Shown: one piece after another, positions 1 through 10,186 of the stretch
Position numbering within the stretch: position 1 is the first letter of the stretch
How the letters are laid out: each line of letters starts with the position of its first letter
Notes under the pieces: generated by a model
What the model was told of the DNA's origin: nothing
Databases searched by the model: none
Seen by the model: only the letters and a program-made list of their open reading frames with translations
Made by a program: the position numbers and the translations under genes
NCBI GenBank assembly: GCA_913030605.1
Contig: CAJWEZ010000023.1
Coordinates: forward strand, 1-60,765
Length of the DNA: 60,765 nucleotides
Source of the DNA: an uncultured Spirochaeta sp.
GTDB lineage: Bacteria > Spirochaetota > Spirochaetia > DSM-27196 > Alkalispirochaetaceae
Direction of reading: 5' to 3'

Positions 1-1
1 C

Positions 2-775
<774 letters not shown>

Positions 776-818
776 AGGTGGGGCGTGGAACTCCGATGAT
801 CATAAGAAGAGGAGTAGG

Positions 819-1241
819 ATGATGTTCGAGAATACCGGATTCGGACGGCAGATCGACATACTGCAGCGCTCGATGGACGCCAGCCTTCTGCGGCAGAACG
901 TGATCGCGAACAACATCGCCAACGCGAATACGCCCAACTTCAAGCGCGGAGAGGTCAACTTCGAGTCGCGCCTGGCGTACGCGCTGGAGAGCGAATCGCG
1001 GCGGCCACGGTTCCAGGAGGCGCTGACCGACGAGAACCACATTCGCTTTCACGAACCGCTGGACTACCGGGATGTCAGGCCACGACGGGTGACGGATTTC
1101 CTCTCCACCGCCGAGAACAACGGCAACAACGTGGACATTGAAGTCGAGTCGATGAATCAGCTGAACAACCAGCTTGCGTACCAGATGATGACGCGCTCGG
1201 TCGCCGACGCGTTCCAGCGCATCAATCTGGTGCTGAGATAA
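819..1241 (+). CDS. flgB: Flagellar proximal rod protein FlgB
   Basis: Rod subunit of the periplasmic flagellum basal body. The 140-residue protein has the rod/hook N-terminal signature with RQNVIANNIANANTPNFKR near residues 28-46 and a C-terminal coiled region. Two ATG codons stand in tandem (819 and 822); a GGAG at 811-814 fits either. It follows hslU by 43 nt and precedes flgC by 17 nt, the standard spirochete order. Length is typical of the family. Confidence 0.96.
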   Translation: MMFENTGFGRQIDILQRSMDASLLRQNVIANNIANANTPNFKRGEVNFESRLAYALESESRRPRFQEALTDENHIRFHEPLDYRDVRPRRVTDFLSTAENNGNNVDIEVESMNQLNNQLAYQMMTRSVADAFQRINLVLR

Positions 1242-1258
1242 CGGGAGCGTAGAAGACC

Positions 1259-1717
1259 ATGGGGCTTTTTTCGAGCATCAACACGGCGGCAACGGGACTG
1301 ACAACGCAGCGACTGCGGCAGGATGTCATCGCCGACAATATCGCCAACGCCAACACCACCCGGACCACCGAGGGCGGCCCGTTCCGCCGGAGCCGCGTGA
1401 TCCTCCGACCGCGGAGTGAGGGGCCGACCTGGCGCAGTCCCTTCGTGCCCAGGCCGCTGGATTCCGGCGTTGGTCAGGGTGTTCGCGTGGTGGAAGTCGA
1501 GAAGGACATGGACACCGAACCGCGGATGGTCTACGACCCGACGCATCCCGACGCGATTCAGAGCGGACCGCGGGCGGGCTACGTCGAGTATCCGAATGTA
1601 AATGTGGTCACCGAGATGGTGGACCTGATCGACGCCTCACGGGCGTACGAAGCAAACGTGGCCGTGATCAACGGTGCCCGGACGATGTTCCAGCGGGCGC
1701 TCGAGATCGGCCGATAG
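1259..1717 (+). CDS. flgC: Flagellar proximal rod protein FlgC
   Basis: Rod protein stacking on FlgB. The 152-residue sequence carries the N-terminal motif RQDVIADNIANANTTRT and the FlgC C-terminal helix ending in NGARTMFQRALEIGR. The start ATG at 1259 is preceded by GGGAGCG. It is followed 11 nt later by fliE. No anomalies seen. Confidence 0.96.
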   Translation: MGLFSSINTAATGLTTQRLRQDVIADNIANANTTRTTEGGPFRRSRVILRPRSEGPTWRSPFVPRPLDSGVGQGVRVVEVEKDMDTEPRMVYDPTHPDAIQSGPRAGYVEYPNVNVVTEMVDLIDASRAYEANVAVINGARTMFQRALEIGR

Positions 1718-1728
1718 GGAGGGGATAG

Positions 1729-2058
1729 ATGAACCTGCTTGATCCGTCACAGGTACACGGCAATACGATGGAGATCGCCCGGACGAACCCGAACCATCTT
1801 CCGGGGCGATACGACCAGCTTCCGCAGGCGCCGGAGTCCACCGGATTCCGTGATGCGCTGATCGGGAGCCTGGAAGAGGTGAACGGCGCACAAATGGCTC
1901 ATGAGCAGCTGTCGGTGCAGGCGGTGGTCGATCCGGAGAGCGTGGAACCCCACGATCTTACGATCGCCGCGGCCAAAGCCAATATGGCGCTCGGAATTAC
2001 GCGGAACGTGGTGGATCGGGTGATCCAGGCGTACCGCGACATCACCAACTTGCGTTAG
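1729..2058 (+). CDS. fliE: Flagellar hook-basal body adaptor FliE
   Basis: FliE connects the MS-ring to the rod and is an early export substrate. The 109-residue protein has the conserved C-terminal helix containing HDLTIAAAKANMALGITRNVVDRVIQAY. The start ATG at 1729 has AGGGAGGGG immediately upstream. Unlike the tight spacing elsewhere, 157 nt separate this gene from fliF, and that gap is rich in inverted repeats. Confidence 0.95.
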   Translation: MNLLDPSQVHGNTMEIARTNPNHLPGRYDQLPQAPESTGFRDALIGSLEEVNGAQMAHEQLSVQAVVDPESVEPHDLTIAAAKANMALGITRNVVDRVIQAYRDITNLR

Positions 2059-2068
2059 AATAGACGCA

Positions 2069-2127
2069 GGCGGTGATGCACCGCCGGATGGTTCCGTCGC
2101 GCTGGTCGGCAGCAGGGCGGCGGAACC
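2069..2127 (+). promoter_or_regulatory. Two stem-loops in the fliE-fliF gap
   Basis: Hairpin 1 pairs 2069-2075 with 2079-2085 (7 bp, 3-nt loop). Hairpin 2 pairs 2090-2100 with 2117-2127 (11 bp including one G-U), and its loop contains a further 4-bp stem (2101-2104 with 2110-2113). No T-tract follows, so an intrinsic terminator is unlikely. An RNA processing site, a stability element or partial attenuation between the rod genes and fliF would fit. The rest of the gap (2128-2215) is GC-rich with the fliF ribosome binding site GGGGAGGGG at its end. Confidence 0.5.
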
Positions 2128-2215
2128 GGTTCCGGCGGGGGCGCCGATCGGCAGCGGCGCCTGACGCAGAAACGCGACGCGGAACACAGAGAACCGCTGA
2201 ATCGGGGAGGGGAAC

Positions 2216-3922
2216 ATGAACGAATGGCTCAAAGGCCAGATCGACCGCATCAAGACGTTGTGGGGGCAATGGAAGCTTCCACAGAAGATGATCTTCTTCG
2301 GAATCATCGGCGTCACCTTCGCGGCCGTCATTATGCTCGTGCTGTTCAGCGCGTCGCCGTCACAGGTGCCGCTGTTGAGTCAGCCGATAACCGACGAGCA
2401 GCAACTTGCTGACATCGCAACCCGCCTCGACCAGGAGGGCGTCTCCTACTCGATCACGCCGAACAACGTGATCATGATGGAGGACGAACGCACCGCCCAG
2501 CGGATGCGCGCGATCCTGACCCGGGAGGACCTGATCCCCGCGGGGACGGACCCGTGGGCGCTCTTCGATGTGGAACGCTGGACGCTGACCGACTTTGAAC
2601 GCAACGTCAATCTGCAGCGCAGCATCATGCGCCAGCTCGAGCAGCACATCACCGCCCTCGATGACGTCGACGCAGCCAGCGTCACGATCGTGGTTCCGGA
2701 GGAACAGCTCTTCGCCGAGCAGCAGAACCCGGTTACGGCGTCGGTGATCATCACCCCCAAGCCGGGGAGCGACATTCGCGAAAACCGCGCTAAGATCGAG
2801 GGGATCGAGAAACTCATCCAGTTTGCCGTCGAGGGCCTGACCCCCGAGAACATCACGATCACCGACCCCAGCGGCGTGACGCTGAACGACTTCCAGAACC
2901 TGCAGGATTTCGATCGCCTCGAACTCACGCGGCGTGAGCTGGAGATCGTGTCGGACCAGGAAAACAAGTATCGCCAGGCGATCGTCTCGGCCCTGGCGGA
3001 GATCTACGGCCGCGACCGGGTCCAGGTGGTCAACATCAACGTGGACATGGACATGGGGAAACGGACGGAGGAAACGAACGAGTTCTTTCCGATCACCACG
3101 GTGGAGGACAATCCCCGTACCCCCTTCGACGAGACGGAGTACGTACTCTCGATCCCGCGGTCCACGGAAACGATCGACGAGAACTACGAGGGCACGGGAT
3201 TCAACCCGGAAGGCCCTCCCGGCATGGAGGGCCAGACCCCGCCGGCGTACCAGGACCTCAACGGTATGGTCGGGCGCTGGAACAACTCCGAAGAGCGGGT
3301 CAACAACGAGGTCAACAGTCGCCACATCGTGGAGGAGAAGAGCCCCTCGATCCAGCGAATCACCGCCAGCGTCGCCCTCGACGGTACCTGGCAGTGGTCC
3401 TATAATGACAGGGGCGAGGTTGAGCTCAACCCCGACGGGTCGATCGTACGAAGCTACACGCCGGTGTCGGAGGAGGAACTCAACGCCGCCCGGGCGCTGG
3501 TTGAGCACGCGATCGGATACGACGCCGACCGCGGGGATGCCGTGACCGTTCGGCACATCCAGTTTGACCGCAGCGATCAGTTCCGGCAGGAAGACGAGCG
3601 GTTCCGGCGCCAGCGGCAGATCCAGATGATCGTGCTCTACGTGCTCATCGGTATCGCCGTTCTTCTCGTCTCGTTCATCGTCTTCCGTCTGATCTCCCGC
3701 GAAATCGAGCGTCGCCGACGCCTCCGGGAAGAGGAACTCGCCCGGCAGCATCAGGCGATGCGGGAGGCGGCCCTCCGGAGCGCCGAAGAAGAGAGCGCCG
3801 AAGTCGAGATGTCCGTCGAGGAACGGGCGCGCATGGAACTCGAGGAAATGGCGATCAACGCTGCGCGTGAGCATCCCGAGGACGTTGCCCAGTTGATCAG
3901 GACCTGGTTGTTGGAGGAGTAG
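2216..3922 (+). CDS. fliF: Flagellar MS-ring protein FliF
   Basis: Inner-membrane ring protein on which the rod and C-ring assemble. The 568-residue protein has an N-terminal transmembrane segment (about residues 24-46), the periplasmic YscJ/FliF ring-building region (for example QLEQHITALDDVDAASVTIV), a second transmembrane segment around residues 470-492, and a cytoplasmic C-terminal tail (EHPEDVAQLIRTWLLEE) that binds FliG. The ATG is preceded by a strong GGGGAGGGG. fliG follows after 3 nt, consistent with tight co-expression of partner proteins. Confidence 0.97.
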   Translation: MNEWLKGQIDRIKTLWGQWKLPQKMIFFGIIGVTFAAVIMLVLFSASPSQVPLLSQPITDEQQLADIATRLDQEGVSYSITPNNVIMMEDERTAQRMRAILTREDLIPAGTDPWALFDVERWTLTDFERNVNLQRSIMRQLEQHITALDDVDAASVTIVVPEEQLFAEQQNPVTASVIITPKPGSDIRENRAKIEGIEKLIQFAVEGLTPENITITDPSGVTLNDFQNLQDFDRLELTRRELEIVSDQENKYRQAIVSALAEIYGRDRVQVVNINVDMDMGKRTEETNEFFPITTVEDNPRTPFDETEYVLSIPRSTETIDENYEGTGFNPEGPPGMEGQTPPAYQDLNGMVGRWNNSEERVNNEVNSRHIVEEKSPSIQRITASVALDGTWQWSYNDRGEVELNPDGSIVRSYTPVSEEELNAARALVEHAIGYDADRGDAVTVRHIQFDRSDQFRQEDERFRRQRQIQMIVLYVLIGIAVLLVSFIVFRLISREIERRRRLREEELARQHQAMREAALRSAEEESAEVEMSVEERARMELEEMAINAAREHPEDVAQLIRTWLLEE

Positions 3923-3925
3923 TCT

Positions 3926-4975
3926 ATGGCCAAACAGACCGATCAGGCCGCGCCAAGCAGTGGCCGGAAAACCAAGCAGGCGCTGTCCGGGCGCCAGAAG
4001 GCGGCGGTCTTTCTGGTCACCCTGGGGAGCGAGATCTCCAGCGAGATATTCAAGCATCTCCGCGAGGACGAAATCGAAACGTTGACGTTTGAGATCGCGC
4101 GTCTGGAGAACTTCAGCAACGAGGACAAGGAAGGTGTCCTGCAGGAGTTCCAGGAGTTGATGATGGCACAGGACTTCATCAACTCCGGCGGCATCGACTA
4201 CGCCCGGGAACTGCTCGAGAAGAGTCTGGGGTCGCAGAAGGCGGTAGACATCATCAACCGTCTGACCACCAGTCTGCAGGTACGGCCCTTCGACTTCATC
4301 CGTCGCACCGACCCGACGCACCTGCTGAACTTCATCCAGCAGGAGCATCCCCAGACGATCGCCCTCATTCTGGCGTATCTGGAGCCGCAGAAAGCGAGCG
4401 TCATCCTCGGCAATCTGCCGAACGAAATCCAGTCGGACGTGGCGAAGCGCATCGCGACGATGGACCGGACCTCGCCGGAGACGCTCCGGGAGGTCGAACG
4501 CGTACTGGAGAAGAAACTGGCGTCGATATCCAGCGAGGACTACAGCGTCGCCGGTGGTGTCGAAAGCATCGTCGAGATTCTCAACCTCGTCGACCGGTCC
4601 ACGGAGAAGGTGATCATCGAGAGCCTCGAGGAAGAGGATCCGGAGCTCGCCGAGGAAATCAAGAAGCGCATGTTCGTCTTCGAGGATATCGTCATGCTCG
4701 ACGACCGCGCGATCCAGAAGGTGCTTCGGGAGGTGGACACCGCCGAGCTCGCCAAGGCGCTCAAGGCGGTGGACTCCGAGGTCCAGGACAAGATCTTCCG
4801 CAACATGTCGAAGCGTGCCGCGGCACTGCTCAAGGACGACATGGAGTACATGGGACCGATCCGCATGAAGGACGTCGAGGAGAGCCAGCAGAAGATCGTT
4901 TCGATCATCAGGAAGCTCGAAGAGCAGGGCGAGATCGTCGTTGCCCGGGCGGGCGAGGACGAACTGGTCGTCTGA
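3926..4975 (+). CDS. fliG: Flagellar motor switch protein FliG
   Basis: C-ring protein that contacts the stator and generates torque. The 349-residue protein shows the three FliG domains: the N-terminal FliF-binding part, the middle domain with the EHPQTIALILAYL motif near residues 133-145, and the C-terminal torque helix with charged residues (DDRAIQKVLREVD). Length and motif order are typical. It lies between fliF and fliH in the ring-export block. Confidence 0.97.
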   Translation: MAKQTDQAAPSSGRKTKQALSGRQKAAVFLVTLGSEISSEIFKHLREDEIETLTFEIARLENFSNEDKEGVLQEFQELMMAQDFINSGGIDYARELLEKSLGSQKAVDIINRLTTSLQVRPFDFIRRTDPTHLLNFIQQEHPQTIALILAYLEPQKASVILGNLPNEIQSDVAKRIATMDRTSPETLREVERVLEKKLASISSEDYSVAGGVESIVEILNLVDRSTEKVIIESLEEEDPELAEEIKKRMFVFEDIVMLDDRAIQKVLREVDTAELAKALKAVDSEVQDKIFRNMSKRAAALLKDDMEYMGPIRMKDVEESQQKIVSIIRKLEEQGEIVVARAGEDELVV

Positions 4976-5000
4976 GGAACCGGCAAAGGCAGGGTAGGCG

Positions 5001-5933
5001 ATGGCCAAAAACGTATTCAGACCCGGTGAGGTCCAGTACAAACAGCACAAGGTGTTCCTCAAACCGCCGGACCCGGTGACCCATCGGGCGGCGGCGCAGC
5101 CGGCGAGCCTGGAACCTGTGGAAGAGGTCGAGGAATACACGGGTCCGACTGCCGATCAGCTGCGCCGGGAGGCGGAAGCGTTCAAGGAGCAGTGGGACGC
5201 AGAGAAGGAACAGATGATCGCCGAAGCCCGTGCCGAAGCCGAACGCATTACCAGCGAGGCTGAGGAGGAAGCGTTCCGTCAGATCCGCGAGAAGACAGAG
5301 GAAGCCAACACCACCCGCAAGGCGGCGGAGGAGGAGGCGGAACAGACGCGGACCGAGGCCGAAGCCGAACGGGACCGGATCATCGCCGAGGCCGGCGAAC
5401 GGGCGAAGCAGATCGAACAGGACGCCTGGCAGCGCGGCCACAAAGAGGGTCGCGAGGCAGGTATCGAGGAGGGCAAGGCGGAGGTTCAGCGTGTCATCGA
5501 GCGCTTCCACGTGGTGCTCTCCAAGGCGATCGAACGGCGTAACGAGATCATCCAGGAAAGTGAAACCCAGGTCGTGAATCTCGTTCTCAGCATCGCCAAG
5601 AAGGTGATCAAGGTCATCAGCGAGAACCAGAAGAACGTCGTGATCAATAACATCGTGCAGTCTCTGCAGAAGCTGCAGCAGAAGAGCGATGTGATCGTCC
5701 GCGTGAACCTGAGTGACCTCGAGATCGCCACCAAACACAAGGAAGATATCCTCAAGATGGCTGAACGGGTGCAGACGATCACCATTGCGGAGGACTCAAC
5801 CGTGGATCCCGGTGGGGCGATTATCGAGACCGACTTCGGCGAGATCGATGCGCGCATCGCGTCGCAGCTGCGTGAGATCGAGGACCGGATCCTGGAACTT
5901 ACGCCGATCAAGGCCAAGGCAAAGGCGACGTAG
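5001..5933 (+). CDS. fliH: Flagellar export ATPase regulator FliH
   Basis: FliH binds the FliI ATPase and links it to the C-ring. The 310-residue protein begins MAKNVFRPGEV, has a long charged Glu/Ala/Arg coiled coil (about residues 50-155) and a C-terminal V-ATPase-E/FliH-like domain containing AEDSTVDPGGAIIETDFGEI. It is followed 9 nt later by fliI. The acidic, repetitive coiled coil is the least conserved part, as usual for the family. Confidence 0.93.
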   Translation: MAKNVFRPGEVQYKQHKVFLKPPDPVTHRAAAQPASLEPVEEVEEYTGPTADQLRREAEAFKEQWDAEKEQMIAEARAEAERITSEAEEEAFRQIREKTEEANTTRKAAEEEAEQTRTEAEAERDRIIAEAGERAKQIEQDAWQRGHKEGREAGIEEGKAEVQRVIERFHVVLSKAIERRNEIIQESETQVVNLVLSIAKKVIKVISENQKNVVINNIVQSLQKLQQKSDVIVRVNLSDLEIATKHKEDILKMAERVQTITIAEDSTVDPGGAIIETDFGEIDARIASQLREIEDRILELTPIKAKAKAT

Positions 5934-5942
5934 GGGTTCCCG

Positions 5943-7403
5943 ATGCCGGTTGCATTTCTGGAAAAGTACCAGGCGCTGGTCGATCACACCGAGACGATTA
6001 AGCAGATCGGCCGGGTTCAGCTGGTGGAAGGGCTGCGGATCGAGAGCCTCGGCCCGCAGGCGCGGGTCGGCGAGCTGTGTCAGATCGTGATCGAATCCAC
6101 CGGACGGATCGTTCCCGCCGAGGTGGTGGGTCTCAAGGACAGCGTCGTGCAGCTCGCGCCGTACACCGAGACGGAGGGGATCGAGGTCGGGAACCCCGTG
6201 ATCGGGCTCGGGCGGTCGCTGGAAATCCCGGTGAGTGATCGCCTCCTCGGTCGTGTTCTCGATGGAACGGGCACGCCGATCGACGGTCTCGGCGACATCG
6301 GCAGTGGTGTCTACTACCCGATTTTCAACAAACCGCCAAACGTCCTCACACGACAGCCGATCGTGGAACAGGTCGAAACCGGCATTCGGGCGATAGACGC
6401 CCTGGTGCCCACCGGCAAGGGCCAGCGTCTCGGCATCTTCAGCGGGAGCGGCGTCGGGAAGTCGACGCTAATCGGCATGATCGCCCGCAATACCAGCGCC
6501 GACGTAAACGTGATCGCGCTGATCGGCGAGCGGGGCCGGGAAGTGCGGGAGTTTCTCGAGAACGATCTGGGCCCCGAAGGCCTCCGCCGGAGTGTCGTGG
6601 TGGTCAGTACCTCCGATACGCCGGCGCTCGCCCGTCTGCGCGCGGCGTACGTCGCCACCGCGGTCGCCGAGTTCTTCCGCGATCAGGGCCAGGACGTCAT
6701 GCTCATGTTCGATTCGGTTACCCGGTTTGCCCGCGCCCAGCGGGAGATCGGACTGGCACGGGGCGAAGGCCCCGCCACCCGCGGGTTTCCGCCGTCGGTG
6801 GACGCGATTCTTCCGCAGCTGCTGGAACGCTCCGGTGCCGGTGAGGTCGGGTCGATTACCGGGTTCTTCACCATTCTGGTCGAGGGCGATGACATGGACG
6901 AACCGGTATCGGATACCGTTCGCGGCATTCTCGACGGGCACCTGGTCCTGAGTCGGCAGCTCGCGCGCCGCAGCCACTATCCGGCGATCGACGTCCTTGG
7001 CAGTGTGAGCCGCCTCGAGAGCAAGGTGTGTGACCCGCTCCATCGACGCGCCGCCGGAACCGTGCGTCGTCTCATGGCGACCTACAATGACGCCGAGGAC
7101 CTCATCAATGCCGGAATCTACCAGCGCGGCAATAATGAGGAGATCGACGAGGCGATCTCCTCGCGGCCGGCGATCAACGCGCTTCTGCGCCAGCAGGTTG
7201 AGGAACGCAGCGACTTTCCCGATACCCGACGCCGTCTCCTGGACATCGCCGGGATCGAGGACGAGCCGCCCGAGTCCGAGCCGGAGTCCGGATCCGGGGT
7301 CGCCCCCGGCGATCCCGCCGAGGACCGTGCACCGGTGTCGGACGCGCAGATCGCAGAGCCCGGCGACGACGCGGACGGCATGGACGAGGACGTGAATGCG
7401 TAG
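5943..7403 (+). CDS. fliI: Flagellum-specific ATPase FliI
   Basis: F1-beta-like ATPase powering early steps of flagellar type III export. Walker A GSGVGKST is at residues 168-175, LMFDSVTRFARAQREIG carries Walker B, and the FliI signature SRLESKVCDPLHRRAAG is present. The 486 residues include an acidic Glu/Asp/Pro/Ser-rich C-terminal extension of about 45 residues beyond the usual end, which overlaps the start of fliJ by 8 nt. That tail is low complexity and probably not catalytic. Confidence 0.96.
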   Translation: MPVAFLEKYQALVDHTETIKQIGRVQLVEGLRIESLGPQARVGELCQIVIESTGRIVPAEVVGLKDSVVQLAPYTETEGIEVGNPVIGLGRSLEIPVSDRLLGRVLDGTGTPIDGLGDIGSGVYYPIFNKPPNVLTRQPIVEQVETGIRAIDALVPTGKGQRLGIFSGSGVGKSTLIGMIARNTSADVNVIALIGERGREVREFLENDLGPEGLRRSVVVVSTSDTPALARLRAAYVATAVAEFFRDQGQDVMLMFDSVTRFARAQREIGLARGEGPATRGFPPSVDAILPQLLERSGAGEVGSITGFFTILVEGDDMDEPVSDTVRGILDGHLVLSRQLARRSHYPAIDVLGSVSRLESKVCDPLHRRAAGTVRRLMATYNDAEDLINAGIYQRGNNEEIDEAISSRPAINALLRQQVEERSDFPDTRRRLLDIAGIEDEPPESEPESGSGVAPGDPAEDRAPVSDAQIAEPGDDADGMDEDVNA

Positions 7404-7845
7404 GTTCAGTTTCCGGCTCCAGTCGATCCTCGATCTGCGTCGGAAAGAAGTCGATCAGCGACGTCTGGAGCTTGGGGCGAAGTCGCAGCGCTGCGCGTCC
7501 CTGCAACGGGAGATCGACGATCGTCGGGCGCGGCGACGCGCGGTGCTTACGGAGCGGCACGCCGCCGGGACGCCCGGTGGCTCCGACCTTGCCTTCTGGC
7601 AGGCGGCGGAAGCGTACGCCGTGCGAATGGAGCAGGAGGCCCGCCGGATCGGCGCGGAGCTGGCAGACGCCGAGAAAGAGCGCGCTGCCGCGGCCGACGC
7701 GTACCGCGCGGCACGGCAGAAGGCAGACGTCCTCGAGCGCCTTCGCGAGCGTCGCGAGGCGGCGTACGTCGACGCGCAGAAAAAGGATGAACAGCATCGG
7801 CTCGATGAGGTGGCCCAGCGAATGGCCGCCGGAGTCCGGGAGTGA
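7396..7845 (+). CDS. fliJ: Flagellar export chaperone FliJ
   Basis: Coiled-coil stalk protein of the export ATPase. The 149-residue protein starts MRRFSFRLQSILDLR, the standard FliJ opening, followed by an almost continuous Arg/Glu/Ala-rich coiled coil. It overlaps the fliI stop by 8 nt and precedes flbB by 6 nt. Assignment rests on the N-terminal motif, coiled-coil architecture and position. Confidence 0.88.
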   Translation: MRRFSFRLQSILDLRRKEVDQRRLELGAKSQRCASLQREIDDRRARRRAVLTERHAAGTPGGSDLAFWQAAEAYAVRMEQEARRIGAELADAEKERAAAADAYRAARQKADVLERLRERREAAYVDAQKKDEQHRLDEVAQRMAAGVRE

Positions 7846-7851
7846 GGAACA

Positions 7852-8478
7852 GTGGCAGTTCGATACAGTAGGCTCGGAGCAATTCCCCAGATCATCCTCC
7901 TGATTCTGCTCATCGCGGCGCTTGCCGTCGGTGGACTCCTGTGGTTCGATTACCTCGGCCTGGTAGACGTCAAGGATCGTTTCGCCCCGATTCTCGGACT
8001 GGTCGGGGTCGAACAGCGGACCGGAATCCCCGCCGCCGACGACGTGATGCTCATGGACCGCATCCGTCTGGAGAAGCTCCAGGAGGCGGTGGATCTGCGG
8101 GATGCCCAGCTCGCGGACCGCGCCAACGAGCTCGATTCCACGCGGGCGACCCTCGAAGAACAGCAACAGCAACTGGATCAGCGCGCGGCACAGCTTCAGG
8201 AACGCGAGAATTCGCTCAATGAACGGCTCCAACGGTACGAAAATAGAAGAGCAGTGCTTGAGCAAAACTCGCGCGACCTGACGAGTATGCGGCCCGATGA
8301 TGCTGTCGAGATTCTGCTGGGCTACGATGACCAGCTGCTGATCGACACCCTGCGGGTAACCGAGGAACTGGCACAGGCGGCGGGGGAGGTCTCCCTCGTG
8401 TCTGTGTGGTTGTCCCGGTTTCCGGCCGATCGCGCCGCGGACATTCAGCGCAAGATGACGCTCACGCCTGCAGACTAA
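7852..8478 (+). CDS. flbB: Periplasmic flagellar collar protein FlbB
   Basis: Spirochete-specific protein; in Borrelia FlbB helps build the collar around the periplasmic flagellar motor and organises stators. The 208-residue product starts at GTG 7852 (GAGGAACA upstream). It has one transmembrane helix (about residues 12-32), a Gln/Glu/Arg coiled coil (about residues 75-140) and a C-terminal MgtE-N-like helical part (MRPDDAVEILLGYDDQLLID). Position between fliJ and fliK matches the Borrelia order. Its presence is one of the clearest spirochete markers in the window. Confidence 0.85.
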   Translation: MAVRYSRLGAIPQIILLILLIAALAVGGLLWFDYLGLVDVKDRFAPILGLVGVEQRTGIPAADDVMLMDRIRLEKLQEAVDLRDAQLADRANELDSTRATLEEQQQQLDQRAAQLQERENSLNERLQRYENRRAVLEQNSRDLTSMRPDDAVEILLGYDDQLLIDTLRVTEELAQAAGEVSLVSVWLSRFPADRAADIQRKMTLTPAD

Positions 8479-8496
8479 CGAGGAGGTACTGCTTGC

Positions 8497-10164
8497 GTGT
8501 ACGGAATTTTACCCGCGACCCCATCGCCTGACCGGCAACCCGGTCTCCCGTCGACGGTCGCGGCACCGCGTTCCGACACCGGGACCGCGAGTTTTGCGGA
8601 CTACCTGGCGTCGTTGCGACGCGATCACGACCCGTCACCACCCCCCGAACAGACCCGGCAGAACGCCGACGCGCCCGCCGAGGGGCACGATTCCCGCAGG
8701 CAGGCCGCATCGCGGTCAGACGACGCGCGTGCGAGGCGAACCGCCGGAAGTGGGGCGGACGCTGCCCGCGACGCCGACCGGCGCTCAAAGGCGGAGCCGG
8801 GCGCGATAGACGGGAAACCCACCCCACACAGCGAGAAACGAACCTCCGGAGCCGAGGTGCGGAAAGACAAGCACCGCGCGGCGGACGACGGCGACGGCCG
8901 CCGGGAGACCTCGGCCGACGACGACGAGGCCGCGGCCGTTGCAGCCTCCGCGCTCCCGGCGGGCGACCGCGTGGGTGCGGAAAAGACGAAAGCAACCGGC
9001 GCCGACGGCGCCAAAAAGACCACATCCGCGGTCGCCACGGCGACACACGACGACGGCGATACCGCCGGAACGCGTCGGTCTGCAGCCGCGGCACGAGCGG
9101 TGGCCGGGAACACACCGCGTGGCGCCGTCGACGCCGGGGCGGGAACCCGGGGAAAGAGTTCCGCGTCTGCCGGTTCGAAAGGTGGTCCGGCGGCGTCCAA
9201 GCAGGGTGCCGTTCCGGTCGACACCGGGCAGCCCGGCACCGCCGGGACGGGGGCCGAGCCGACGGAGGCGACGACCGCGGAAGACACCGCGCGCATGGCG
9301 GAAAAGGTCGCCGGAGCAAAACAGCACAGTCGCTCCGGTGCCAACACCGAGGCTGTCGCGGAACAGTCGGTGGCCGCAGCGAAGGCGGGCGGCGTCTCCA
9401 GGCGCGACCGGGGCGCATCCGTCGATCGCACGCACCGCGCGGGCACCGTCGGGTCCGTTCGGGAGAGCGGTCGCGAGGCATCGTCCGGCGTTGAGACCGG
9501 CCGCCGCGCCGTATCCGCCGTGGGCGGTGAGCGCCAGGACGACGGCAACCAACTGATGCGTGAGATCCAGGTCGACCTCTCGGAGTCCGCCGGTGCCCGT
9601 CGCGATGACAACGGCGGCGACGGGCTTCACCAGGGGGCCGACACCGGAGACCGCTCGTCGTTCGCCGCGCGCCTCGACGCTCCCGCTCCGCAGTCAACGG
9701 CGCGGGCCGGGAATCTGGCACAGGCCACGGCGACGCTCGCCCGGCGACTGAACGGGGATCTCGGCGACAACATCGTCCGGCAGGCGCGAATCATGCTGCA
9801 GGACGCGCAGCGCGCCGAGGTGCGTCTCGTGATCCGGCCTCCGGAGCTCGGGCGCGTGCGGATCAAGCTGCAGATGGACAACGGCCATATAGCCGGGCGC
9901 ATTCTTGTCGATAATGGAAGCGTACGGGATGTGGTCGAGCAGAACCTCAGCTCCCTGCAGCGCGCCTTCGAGGAGGCGGGCCTTGAAATGGGAGATCTCG
10001 AGGTGAGCACCGGTGATGCCCGCGATGAGCGGGGCGACGACCGACAGACCGGCACCGGCCGCGGGGCGTCCACCCGACGCGGGGGCGTAGAATCGCTCGG
10101 GCAGAGCGTCCAGGCCATTTCCGAGTACGAACCAGGCAGGCACCGGGTCAACCTGGTGGCCTGA
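8497..10164 (+). CDS. fliK: Flagellar hook-length control protein FliK (FlbC)
   Basis: Molecular ruler and export-specificity switch. Start is GTG 8497 with AGGAGGT at 8481-8487. The 555-residue protein has about 400 residues of Ala/Asp/Arg/Gly/Thr-rich, probably disordered sequence and a C-terminal FliK domain around residues 430-510 (VRLVIRPPELGRVRIKL, then VDNGSVRDVVEQNLSSLQRAF). The low-complexity N-terminal part would not be recognised alone. Position between flbB and flgD agrees with the spirochete order. Confidence 0.9.
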   Translation: MYGILPATPSPDRQPGLPSTVAAPRSDTGTASFADYLASLRRDHDPSPPPEQTRQNADAPAEGHDSRRQAASRSDDARARRTAGSGADAARDADRRSKAEPGAIDGKPTPHSEKRTSGAEVRKDKHRAADDGDGRRETSADDDEAAAVAASALPAGDRVGAEKTKATGADGAKKTTSAVATATHDDGDTAGTRRSAAAARAVAGNTPRGAVDAGAGTRGKSSASAGSKGGPAASKQGAVPVDTGQPGTAGTGAEPTEATTAEDTARMAEKVAGAKQHSRSGANTEAVAEQSVAAAKAGGVSRRDRGASVDRTHRAGTVGSVRESGREASSGVETGRRAVSAVGGERQDDGNQLMREIQVDLSESAGARRDDNGGDGLHQGADTGDRSSFAARLDAPAPQSTARAGNLAQATATLARRLNGDLGDNIVRQARIMLQDAQRAEVRLVIRPPELGRVRIKLQMDNGHIAGRILVDNGSVRDVVEQNLSSLQRAFEEAGLEMGDLEVSTGDARDERGDDRQTGTGRGASTRRGGVESLGQSVQAISEYEPGRHRVNLVA

Positions 10165-10186
10165 TGAGCAAGGAGAAGGAGCACCA

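Noticed and set aside
2360..5140. 926-codon open frame on the minus strand across fliF, fliG and fliH
   Set aside because: It is exactly antisense to three well-conserved genes, has Arg/Asp/Leu-biased composition with no domain, and is explained by high GC in the third codon position.
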